Shown here: positions 22,401-28,716 of the stretch, piece after piece
Layout of the letters: each line of letters opens with the position of its first letter
Position numbering within the stretch: position 1 is the first letter of the stretch
DNA from: a virus
DNA length: 28,716 nt
Virus record (IMG/VR): IMGVR_UViG_3300025138_000244
Location: 1-28,716 of that record
Direction: 5' to 3' (one strand)
Notes under the pieces: generated by a model
Told to the model about the DNA's origin: nothing
The model's input: the letters and a program-made list of their open reading frames with translations, nothing else
The model's database searches: none
Translations under genes and position numbers: made by a program

Positions 22401-25094
22401 AGTAGGAGAACCAATTGCAGTTGGTGATAGAATATTTCGATCGGTTGTACATGTAAATGCTTCATTATGTCCCACACAGTAACCTTGTGTTAGATCCCCA
22501 CCCGCTGCTACATGACTCACTTCAATATTATAATTCTCATCAGTATAATTTCTTAAATCGTATGTGCTTAAAACTACTGGAGTTCCGTCTAGTCTTACAT
22601 CACCTGCATAATAGTACATCTGGTTTGGTAAGCCACTAGCACAACTATCTTCGTTACTAGCGAATGATGGAGAGGCTCCTGCTCGAACACAGTTGTGTGT
22701 TTGTACTTGTTCTGGAGGTGCTTCGCATAGATTTCCGCAAACTGGTTCAACCTCATCACCGTGATAAATTCCGCCGTTTTCTGTACAGTTATATTCGTTT
22801 GTTATACTACATGTAAAGTTAGTGCAACATATTCCAGTTTCAACTGGATCAGAACATGCATATGTTGGAAGATCCCATATATTATTTTTATAATTACTAA
22901 CGACAAGAGAGCAGCCTGCACTAAAGACACCAGCAAATGTTCTTCCATTTCCTTCATCATACGAACCAATTATGTCTATGCCAGCATCACCACCTGTTGG
23001 TATCATTTCTCGTTGAACAATGACTACTCGCTTATCAACATCTACTGCACCTTCATTTGACATATTGTAATCTACGGCATAACCATCTTCGTTTACTGTA
23101 TAGAATCTATTACTAGACTTTCGAGTTGATGTCCAGTATGGAACATTAGGAAAAGTATCACCAAGAAGAATCTTAAAATTATTTTTGTCTTGTAATGCAA
23201 TGAAAGACATTTCGTTTACACTGGGAACGTAATACTGAGTTTCTGTAGGAAGACCATTAGATAATTCATGTGCATATGGTATTGCTTCTGTTTCTGAGTC
23301 ATGTAGTACATTGCCATATGCTTCATAGTAGGTGTTATGCTTTCCATCTGAAAGTCTATCGCAACCAGTAGGACCGCTTATGTGATCAACAGTAACAGAT
23401 TGACCTAGTAATTTTAAGTCAGGTGTAGTAATTACTGTATTGTAAATATCTTTTATCCATAGTTTCCATTTACGGAAACCCAATGGAATATTATCTCCTT
23501 CTTGAGTACAGTTACAATTTAAAACAGTTCCACATACTTCACATCCACTTCCTTGAGTCCAAACACAGTTAGCACCTGTACACAATGACTGAGTTATGTT
23601 ATCGCTACAACTACCATCTGAACAGCAACATGCACCAAGAGGAATTGCTTGCCCAGAACAACAATCAACTGATTCACATTCGGTTAGTGGTCCCATGTGA
23701 ACACCACCTATATCACGACATTCTTGTGGTGTTTGTCTGCTTCGACATTCACTAGATAAACAACATGCTCCTCTTGTCAGTTCTTCGCATGGATCTATAC
23801 CGCTTTGATCAAATCCTTCACAAGTGTCATCACCATTATACAAACCGCCTAAATCTGCACATATTTGTGCAGAGGCCGTAATTTTACCACCTGCACCTAA
23901 ACAACAACATCCTAAATTCTCACACGGGGCTGGACAACTGAATGTGTCGCATGATTGGTTGGGGAAGAATCTTCCTGCAAGGAATTCACATTTTGTATCA
24001 GACATACGGAAACACGATTGATTAACACAACATGCACCAAAAATAGCGGCACAAGGTTCTGAATTGCATGTAACGTTTTCAGTAAATGTTCCTTCGCAGT
24101 CTGTTTTAAAAACATAGTCGGTGCAATTTGGTGGTGATTCACCATCACAACAAGAACCAATTCTTAAAATACCATCGAAGGTAGTTCCATAATTCTTGCC
24201 CGCAATAAAACAATGCCATTCATTTCCATTATCAAAAGATATGCAGTTAACTATATCAGTTCCGCTTGTGCTGAATGTTGGTCCAGCAGGCACAAACTTA
24301 AATTTACTATCAACGAAAGGATTTTCGCTACTTGCAAGTCCTGCATTTTTCAGAATAAAAGTGATATTCATCGACTCACCGAAAGTGACCCCATCACTAT
24401 TTAATGCTGTAAATCCATTTGTATTTGTTATTACATTATTGATTTTATAATTTGTACTACCAACAACATAATGATTATTTGCTTCTTTTAGACTTACTGA
24501 TACATTTGCATTTGCCGCTGGATCATGTCGTTTTACGATTTCTTGAAAGTTATCGAAAACCATTTGTACTGAATTTTCTTGTGGTTCTGTTCCTTCTACA
24601 AAGAACGTATCATCTGCACCACGAAGAAAAGTAGTACCAGCATAATATAGAAGTGATCCAGTAGGTCCGACCACCTGAGATGCCTGTCCAGAACCTGCTG
24701 GTGCGGTTATAGTTAAAGTTTCGAGACTTTCGCTGATAGTGATATCACCACTCGAACGGAAAGTTCTAAAGTAGGCAGTTGCTCCACTTACTCCAATGAA
24801 CAAGTTTGCCCCTGTTCCTACGTTTGTCATTATGTGTGATGGTGTATCCGTAGTAACACCCTTGTTACCTGTCATTGAGCCAAGGGTAAATGTGCTACCA
24901 TCTTTCGATTGTAATACAGTAAAAGCACAACCAGATAGACCAACAGAGGCAGATATGCCACTTCCCGTTGATCCTATATTTCCTGTTGGTCCTGTGTTTC
25001 CTGTTATACCTAATGGTCCCGAAGTTCCTTCGGGAGCAGCAGGTCCTTGTGGCCCTGATGGGCCCATCAGTGTAGAGATGGAAGAGTTACTCAT
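19449..25094 (-). CDS. Giant collagen-like, cysteine-rich structural protein (1881 aa)
   Basis: This is the largest gene in the window. A ten-residue leader is followed by about 12 collagen-like triplets (11-46), then a conserved domain ending in GTDIVNCISFDNGNEWHC (278-295). GxCC modules fill 313-525. Residues about 536-696 resemble the DUF1566/Lcl C-terminal fold, with YYVPSVNEMSFIAL and PYWTSTRKSSNRF matching its LPT..EL and YWSST signatures. One module follows at 754-792. Residues 800-1290 form a second, less Cys-dense region with its own repeats (AECNSRIKLF at 983, VECKSRIQAL at 1100). More GxCC modules lie at 1330-1728. The C-terminus (1730-1881) looks like an Ig or fibronectin-III-like beta domain (LGLQAGSDYYFLIQLSNCAG). 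No signal peptide or enzyme motif is visible. A long virion fibre is inferred. Confidence 0.85.
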   Translation of the reverse strand: MSNSSISTLMGPSGPQGPAAPEGTSGPLGITGNTGPTGNIGSTGSGISASVGLSGCAFTVLQSKDGSTFTLGSMTGNKGVTTDTPSHIMTNVGTGANLFIGVSGATAYFRTFRSSGDITISESLETLTITAPAGSGQASQVVGPTGSLLYYAGTTFLRGADDTFFVEGTEPQENSVQMVFDNFQEIVKRHDPAANANVSVSLKEANNHYVVGSTNYKINNVITNTNGFTALNSDGVTFGESMNITFILKNAGLASSENPFVDSKFKFVPAGPTFSTSGTDIVNCISFDNGNEWHCFIAGKNYGTTFDGILRIGSCCDGESPPNCTDYVFKTDCEGTFTENVTCNSEPCAAIFGACCVNQSCFRMSDTKCEFLAGRFFPNQSCDTFSCPAPCENLGCCCLGAGGKITASAQICADLGGLYNGDDTCEGFDQSGIDPCEELTRGACCLSSECRSRQTPQECRDIGGVHMGPLTECESVDCCSGQAIPLGACCCSDGSCSDNITQSLCTGANCVWTQGSGCEVCGTVLNCNCTQEGDNIPLGFRKWKLWIKDIYNTVITTPDLKLLGQSVTVDHISGPTGCDRLSDGKHNTYYEAYGNVLHDSETEAIPYAHELSNGLPTETQYYVPSVNEMSFIALQDKNNFKILLGDTFPNVPYWTSTRKSSNRFYTVNEDGYAVDYNMSNEGAVDVDKRVVIVQREMIPTGGDAGIDIIGSYDEGNGRTFAGVFSAGCSLVVSNYKNNIWDLPTYACSDPVETGICCTNFTCSITNEYNCTENGGIYHGDEVEPVCGNLCEAPPEQVQTHNCVRAGASPSFASNEDSCASGLPNQMYYYAGDVRLDGTPVVLSTYDLRNYTDENYNIEVSHVAAGGDLTQGYCVGHNEAFTCTTDRNILSPTAIGSPTLLAYCNSDEIYGTGYSCPPSVCGEVSSNYDRIIDDCLSANSTALCGKSLGPSVVQFLNTQEDTTCSTINWPIDNTDKFPCGDNSAECNSRIKLFDGSIDNSWVQSTDEITTVFACESCLNSFCAYVTNIDVTHVSCCKPDGTWSETCASLYNSYLQSVYYNECDDENPFCGNAVEWSSIVAPTPEIGTYSDIDKQNFNASSVECKSRIQALRQSSSLDPNCSDINGTPAFRKLNYVDFSVKQKHAKLVDDELGIRDVPVGLEFKFLPVICGSVTPCIAGQTDKFTDFSPSRYTSLLYGIDLGTNTNQSLIGNTENNLGLCYDSSCEDTTISAEDGDDLTRINTILGLNAVNENRNKQSGLLITNCQNRIYCKDTDENGCSVCGTTEDLVETPTPLDFGCWDCTTGECETRNVCEGNEIYTSSCTENNPCPLGRCCYPEGSEPRCEESVSWVDCKVDSPTADENVWTQDGECTLNACTCQDKPFGNCCTNGVLSYTCDDACEGSWVEGPEDSTIICEQEGCCYILTNNASTRTSIETDAECPSVGSIVILPTPGDPEESTVIYRKWTIGTEGGCPTPTGRRCLNPNPCDVVDVASNFGVTIQLGGGIIAMESEDIFLPDGDCINNPCLDVGTPCCCTGILAEGDVRDDPSALGEVQCEQDVNEFDCIPSSANVVGSTQLTLARTENGFCPEVCELPNPQGDFGYCCYSPDDSGETRLCKWPVGQWYCINQLHQDPNSEASWGTAVSICNNCAAPEELIKCCYTTLFNQRKCRYVSQGDCNESFLVTDLTTCGQANEFGIDNTVPPASSGSVTESEERVRCGLCLPEDDDCCFCAPPTAQLNSYVCDSGNNNTICPTENTSIVLELTNIVPSSPPDCVPELKIFLCEGSVGNTDGCVDKTDQFFPGGFGLDANGRTPSIRLRDLGLQAGSDYYFLIQLSNCAGVFEQPVTTSSFSFTSSQTCLEGGGPGLPGGMESGSNACLIVF
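19911..21107 (-). repeat. Distal GxCC cysteine-repeat region of the 1881-aa protein
   Basis: Residues 1330-1728 hold modules opening GRCC, GNCC, GCCY, TPCCC, GYCC and KCCY. The spacing is longer and the loops are more variable than in the proximal block. Confidence 0.7.
23007..23489 (-). other. DUF1566-like domain within the 1881-aa protein
   Basis: Residues about 536-696 begin GDNIPLGFRKWKLWIKD and include YYVPSVNEMSFIAL (621-634), PYWTSTRKSSNRF (652-664), an EDGYAVDYN turn and KRVVIVQRE near the end. The order matches the DUF1566/Lcl C-terminal, lectin-like fold often found on cell-surface proteins. The match is by eye and moderate. Confidence 0.5.
23529..24158 (-). repeat. Proximal GxCC cysteine-repeat region of the 1881-aa protein
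   Basis: Residues 313-522 hold five consecutive modules starting IGSCC, FGACC, GCCCL, RGACC and LGACC. These are the clearest and most regular copies in the window, each about 40-50 residues with about six cysteines. Confidence 0.85.
24957..25064 (-). repeat. Collagen-like G-x-y repeats, 1881-aa protein
   Basis: Residues 11-46 form about 12 triplets (GPS GPQ GPA, APE, GTS GPL GIT GNT GPT GNI GST GSG); one triplet has Ala in place of Gly. Confidence 0.85.
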
Positions 25095-25120
25095 ATTTTA
25101 TTTCCCACAGTATAAAGGAC

Positions 25121-26257
25121 CTAATATGTAGGAAAGAATATATCTACGCCGTTTTGAGATTTGATAGGCATTCCGTACCAAAGAATACCTTTACTTGATT
25201 GTCTTCCTGTAGAATAGAATTGATATATATCAACTGCTTCTGTCAGCACTGGTCTTTCATTGTAAGGAAAAATCCAATTGGGAGGCCACACATCAACACC
25301 CGAAGTAACACCATCATTTCTTGGTTCATTACTTCCTCCTTTAATCGCTAAAGTGAAGGCCGAAGCACGGGTTCCATTACCACCAAAAAACGTATTAAAA
25401 TTATCTGCTGTTGCTGTTATGTCATTAATTTTTACAAAAGGAGCGTTATTTCCTAATGGAGTCTCTGCATTAGTTTCAGAAATGTATAATGCATCAACAT
25501 CGAGATACCACATGTTACCCCAAGGTCCATTTGATCCATATGGATTTTCATTCATATATGTAATACCAAGTCTAATGCCAGGATTTATATTAAATTCAAT
25601 TACCCTATCGCTAGCAGAAATTGATCCACCACTAACTTCATTTAGTGTAAATCTATGAGCAACTTCATTATAACTTCTAGATGTTAATGCAACTGTTTTC
25701 TTTGTTGCATTGTAAACCATTCCTGTTGCACCAACAACAGAGTTTCGTGCCTCTGCACTGGTTCCAGCAGAAGCACCGAGGTATGCTATCCTACCTATAA
25801 CTGAAGTAGGAACATCCCCAATTTGCTTATTATCAATATACGTTATGAAAATTTCATTATCATCTTCAGTTACTGCAATACCACCAGTTCCAGTGAATGA
25901 TTTATATACAACTGTTCCGATATCAGAAATACAACTACCTACAACTGAAGTCAATACAGAGGCTTCAGTTCCTAGTGATTCTGTGAACAGTCTATAAACA
26001 GTAGAACCTGTAGGGCCTATTAAAGAAGAAACGCCCGATTGAGATATTGTTTCTCCATTCGACCATACAGTTTGAGCAATAAAGGAACCATCTTCGAGAA
26101 TTAAATCAATGCTACTTACTGTAGCACCACTAGGTCCAACTAAACCAATAGGACCAGTTAAACCAATAGGACCAGTTAAACCATCAGAACCAGTACCACC
26201 TGTAGGCCCAGTTGGTCCAACGTTACCTATGTTATAACCAATTACACTATTTGCCAT
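25121..26257 (-). CDS. Collagen-like fibre protein (378 aa), basic unit of the giant proteins
   Basis: The protein has a ten-residue leader, then 12 uninterrupted G-x-y triplets (11-46) such as [16 protein letters not shown] beta-rich body follows with [16 protein letters not shown] (125-140), and a closing domain with [16 protein letters not shown] (324-339) and [10 protein letters not shown] (342-351) ending in GILWYGM. That closing block belongs to the type common at the ends of marine phage fibre proteins (WP..VKWPGG...LT...D.F.F.T.DGG..WYG). The 1881- and 1442-aa proteins share the same leader length, collagen start and closing motif, but continue into cysteine repeats, which this protein lacks. 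It follows the collar-domain gene by 11 bases and precedes the 1881-aa gene by 26. A trimeric fibre is likely. Confidence 0.85.
   Translation of the reverse strand: MANSVIGYNIGNVGPTGPTGGTGSDGLTGPIGLTGPIGLVGPSGATVSSIDLILEDGSFIAQTVWSNGETISQSGVSSLIGPTGSTVYRLFTESLGTEASVLTSVVGSCISDIGTVVYKSFTGTGGIAVTEDDNEIFITYIDNKQIGDVPTSVIGRIAYLGASAGTSAEARNSVVGATGMVYNATKKTVALTSRSYNEVAHRFTLNEVSGGSISASDRVIEFNINPGIRLGITYMNENPYGSNGPWGNMWYLDVDALYISETNAETPLGNNAPFVKINDITATADNFNTFFGGNGTRASAFTLAIKGGSNEPRNDGVTSGVDVWPPNWIFPYNERPVLTEAVDIYQFYSTGRQSSKGILWYGMPIKSQNGVDIFFPTY
26120..26227 (-). repeat. Collagen-like G-x-y repeats, 378-aa protein
   Basis: Residues 11-46 form 12 uninterrupted triplets, with GLTGPI occurring twice in tandem. 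The matching DNA (around 26140-26175) has a near-perfect 18-base tandem duplication, which could slip and vary in length. Confidence 0.85.
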
Positions 26258-26268
26258 TTATTGTTCCA

Positions 26269-27600
26269 TTATCCCGTAGATACTCTAAGGTCTCCACTAC
26301 TATTCCATAATGCTCCAGCAACAGAGGGATCTGAAGTTGGTAGATTAGTAAGAGAAAGAGTTTTCAAACTTAGGTCGTTTAAGAACGCAGTATAACTTGC
26401 ATCACCGACACGGATGATCCAGTTCACTGTAACATAAGGAGGCATATTACTTATTGCAGATATACCTTCATCTGTATTATTGGAATATCCTTGCTGGACT
26501 CCAGATTCTGTTATTCTATCTATTGAGTTGTAATCAATTTTATCATAACCGCCTGTTTCATTCAAACCGCTCACCGATGTAGTATCGGCAGTAGCACCGA
26601 ATATAAATTTATTTCTTAGATCTGGTGTTAATGAAGATTCAAATACAACTGAAGATGGCTGTCTCTGTGCGTCTCCTAATAGATTTTTGTTTACATCTAG
26701 TAAAATAATATTACTGCTTAATGTGTAACGAGGTAAAGTTAAACTAGTTGTTTGCTTAGTGGCTGTTGTTGCAGAGTCACCACGAATTCCATCTATACCT
26801 TCTTCGTTGTAGATTTCATATTCAACAACTAATGTAGTTGTATTCGGACCATCATTTCTAGTTGTGGATATTATTCTAGCATAAATCTCATTAGCAAGAG
26901 TATATACCGCACTGGTATTCACTTGTCCTGCTAATACTATAGAGTCTCTATATCCATATCTTTTCTTGATGACTGGTTCGTATAAAGGATATGTAATATT
27001 ATTAATTGCTCTTCCGTCACATAAGGCCCAACCAGATGGGATACTACTTATATCACCAACGAAAGCATGAATAGAACCTACTGGATTTACTCCACTCATG
27101 TATAGAGCAGTATCTCCTCCAAGGTAGTTACCAACATAGTTTTTAACTATTGCATGGTCTTGTGTTGCACCATTTACTACGAATGATGGTGTTCTAATCA
27201 TGACAGTCTTGAGGACAGTTCCAGCGTCTTGCGGTTGAACACTATCAACGGAACCAGCAGTCACAGCACTAAGATAGAAAACTTCGGCCGCAGTAGATCC
27301 ATGAATAGTACCGGCTGTCGAAAATGTGGTAGTGTTAATTTCACCATGAACAACATACGAGAAAATATTGAGATCTATGGCTGTTTTTACAACTCCACAT
27401 ACCTCAGCATTTGCTGGGTTGTCTGCTTTGGCTAGAGTATAACCATTAGATGTAGTATCAAATCTAATTACACTACCTGACGTAAATCCATGTCCAATCT
27501 GAACAATTGGACCTAGTTCTAGATTTGCTCCAACTTGTACAATTTCGCCAGGTATCGGAGTCCCTGATATATTTGAACTTGATGTATTACAATCGGTCAT
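26269..27600 (-). CDS. Phage tail-collar-domain fibre protein (443 aa)
   Basis: Residues about 1-170 form a beta-rich head domain with an Ala/Gly/Thr bias (GFTSGSVIRFDTTSNGYTLA). Residues 174-216 match the phage tail collar domain: VGSIHAFVGDISSIPSGWAL, then CDGRAINNITYPLYEPVI. The collar module continues with LTPDLRNKFIFGA (324-336) and MPPYVTVNWIIRVGD (386-400). The last residues, LTNLPTSDPSVAGALWNSSG, are a motif very common at the C-terminus of marine phage fibres. T4 gp12, the short tail fibre, carries a related collar domain and lies in a similar place. Its ATG shares one base with the preceding stop (TAATG), and an AGGAG site lies upstream. It is likely a short tail fibre or receptor-contact protein. 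Confidence 0.9.
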   Translation of the reverse strand: MTDCNTSSSNISGTPIPGEIVQVGANLELGPIVQIGHGFTSGSVIRFDTTSNGYTLAKADNPANAEVCGVVKTAIDLNIFSYVVHGEINTTTFSTAGTIHGSTAAEVFYLSAVTAGSVDSVQPQDAGTVLKTVMIRTPSFVVNGATQDHAIVKNYVGNYLGGDTALYMSGVNPVGSIHAFVGDISSIPSGWALCDGRAINNITYPLYEPVIKKRYGYRDSIVLAGQVNTSAVYTLANEIYARIISTTRNDGPNTTTLVVEYEIYNEEGIDGIRGDSATTATKQTTSLTLPRYTLSSNIILLDVNKNLLGDAQRQPSSVVFESSLTPDLRNKFIFGATADTTSVSGLNETGGYDKIDYNSIDRITESGVQQGYSNNTDEGISAISNMPPYVTVNWIIRVGDASYTAFLNDLSLKTLSLTNLPTSDPSVAGALWNSSGDLRVSTG

Positions 27601-28716
27601 TAGGCGTCAACTCCTGTATTGAATTCTGCATCTGCTGCGAAGTGAACCGTTACTGTATCTAGAGGAACAAATCCGTCTGGAATAAATATATCAATTCCAC
27701 TGGGAGTCGCAGATGATGATATAACCCTAGATCCTGCTTTTCCTTCTCTAGTAACATTATTATATCCCTTTGTACCAGAAGTAAGCCGTAAGTCTAAACC
27801 TGCATTTACATTGAATGCGGTTGAAATAGAAGCACTAGGTGACCAGTTAGTTATCTTTGTTGGGGTGGTTCTCATGGTTACGGGTAACTTATATCTTACA
27901 TTACCTATTTGATTCATCATAAATGTCGGAGAACTTTCATTCGCCCCGCCGTCGGCAAATTTCAAAGTATTGGTTCCTATCGAAATATCTAAATCATAAC
28001 TAGTTTGATAAAATCTTTTTGCTCTTTTATATTCTTCTTCTCTATCAATTTTTATTGGATTGGTAACTTTAAATCCTGTTTCAAGTTTACATTGTGCAAT
28101 ATTAAACGGACTTGAATATGAAACATCAGCCGAACCAGTAGATCCAGTCAAACCATTAAACCTATATGGTGTAAATGATAATCTAGAATAACTAGTTTTA
28201 TCTGATGTACTCATACTGCCAGGAAGTTTTACTGGAGTAAATGGAACTACATATCTTGTCCAGTTATCAGTGCCGTCTAGATAAACAAGGTCAAGACGTT
28301 GAGTACTGATATCACCAACGGAAGAACCACTCCAGTGTTGTGCGTATTCTACTGCAATAAATCCAGTGACTCCGACTGTACCCTTAGCATAAAACGAAAA
28401 CGCTACTGGAGTTCCTGAGTATGAATTTGCGTTTTCTATTATATTACTGAATCTTACATTATCACCGAGAGTCGTTCCAGTTCCCCCAGTTACTCCTACT
28501 TTGAGGGTAACATAATACTTAGGATTACCTAAAACTTCACTCTGTCCATTGGCAAATGATACTCTCGCAATAGACATTGATGCACTTGCACCACAAACAC
28601 CAATTTGTTTAGTTCTTATCCATCTATCCGCAAAATAAGTGTCAGCGGTTCCTGTGTGTGCAACCGTACCAATTCCTCTTTGCCAAATATCAAACCCACC
28701 GTTGATTAAAATATTA
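27600..28716 (-). CDS. Tail fibre protein, 5' end beyond the window
   Basis: The frame is open to the window edge and gives 371 residues. An internal ATG at 28577 would give a 325-aa product, but the in-frame sequence before it encodes ILINGGFDIWQRG (2-14) and ADRWIRTK (29-36), the classic opening of a widespread phage fibre C-terminal domain. The true start therefore lies upstream and the ATG is internal. The rest fits that family: a jelly-roll-like beta region with FSFYAKGTVGVTGFI, then CKLETGF and REEEYKRAKRFYQTSYDLD, and a terminal PVTMRTTPTKITNW block. Such domains sit at fibre tips and probably bind receptors or glycans. Translation is probably coupled to the collar-domain gene. Confidence 0.9.
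   Translation of the reverse strand, partial: NILINGGFDIWQRGIGTVAHTGTADTYFADRWIRTKQIGVCGASASMSIARVSFANGQSEVLGNPKYYVTLKVGVTGGTGTTLGDNVRFSNIIENANSYSGTPVAFSFYAKGTVGVTGFIAVEYAQHWSGSSVGDISTQRLDLVYLDGTDNWTRYVVPFTPVKLPGSMSTSDKTSYSRLSFTPYRFNGLTGSTGSADVSYSSPFNIAQCKLETGFKVTNPIKIDREEEYKRAKRFYQTSYDLDISIGTNTLKFADGGANESSPTFMMNQIGNVRYKLPVTMRTTPTKITNWSPSASISTAFNVNAGLDLRLTSGTKGYNNVTREGKAGSRVISSSATPSGIDIFIPDGFVPLDTVTVHFAADAEFNTGVDA

Noticed and set aside
11706-25094. Possibility that the cysteine-rich giants are bacterial host genes or an assembly join
   Set aside because: They lie in the same orientation and tight packing as the phage genes, carry phage-type collagen and fibre motifs, and are continuous with the neck genes.

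Overview
The window is part of the late structural region of a T4-like contractile-tailed phage (Straboviridae/Kyanoviridae-type myovirus). Every gene I can support lies on the minus strand, so transcription runs from high to low coordinates. In transcription order the conserved part reads gp13, gp14, gp15, gp16, gp17, gp18, gp19, gp20, two small genes, gp21, gp22, gp23. This is the T4 order, with the two small genes in the place of gp67/gp68. The AT-rich composition, the gp23/gp17/gp20 sequence flavour, collagen-like fibres and the fibre motifs NGGFDIWQRG...ADRW and LPTSDPSVAG fit a marine phage of the cyanophage/pelagiphage/exo-T-even kind. The host cannot be fixed from this sequence. I saw no tRNA, rRNA, CRISPR, insertion sequence or plus-strand gene, and no gene-free stretch above 300 bases.

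Layout from the right edge: 28716-25121 holds three adhesin or fibre genes: a partial fibre running off the edge, a tail-collar-domain protein, and a 378-aa collagen-like protein. Then 25094-11706 (13.4 kb, nearly half the window) holds three giant cysteine-rich genes of 1881, 1442 and 1126 aa. They occupy the place where T4 carries its baseplate-fibre and whisker genes (about gp9-gp12 and wac). The 1881- and 1442-aa proteins look like enlarged versions of the 378-aa protein: a short leader, a collagen-like stretch starting at residue 11, a conserved domain ending in a DIVN...DNGN.W motif, and then long runs of GxCC cysteine repeats. The 1126-aa protein starts directly with GxCC repeats and ends in a leucine-rich-repeat domain. 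Next is a 173-aa protein with a CxxCxC cluster, followed by the neck, terminase, tail and capsid genes.

The genes are tightly packed, with ATGA, TAATG and TGATG junctions that suggest translational coupling. T4-type late promoter boxes (TATAAATA) lie before gp22, gp18 and the 173-aa gene, with weaker candidates elsewhere. The most interesting regulatory element is a 15-bp perfect inverted repeat before gp13. It would hide the gp13 ribosome binding site, and it carries a near-consensus late box across its loop, much like the T4 lysozyme gene arrangement. Part of the same leader recurs before gp19.

Together the genes build the virion. gp20-gp23 and the small core proteins make and mature the prohead, gp16/gp17 package DNA, gp13/gp14 close the neck, and gp15/gp18/gp19 form the tail. 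The giant cysteine-rich fibres are presumably surface or host-contact structures; their function is inferred only from architecture and position.
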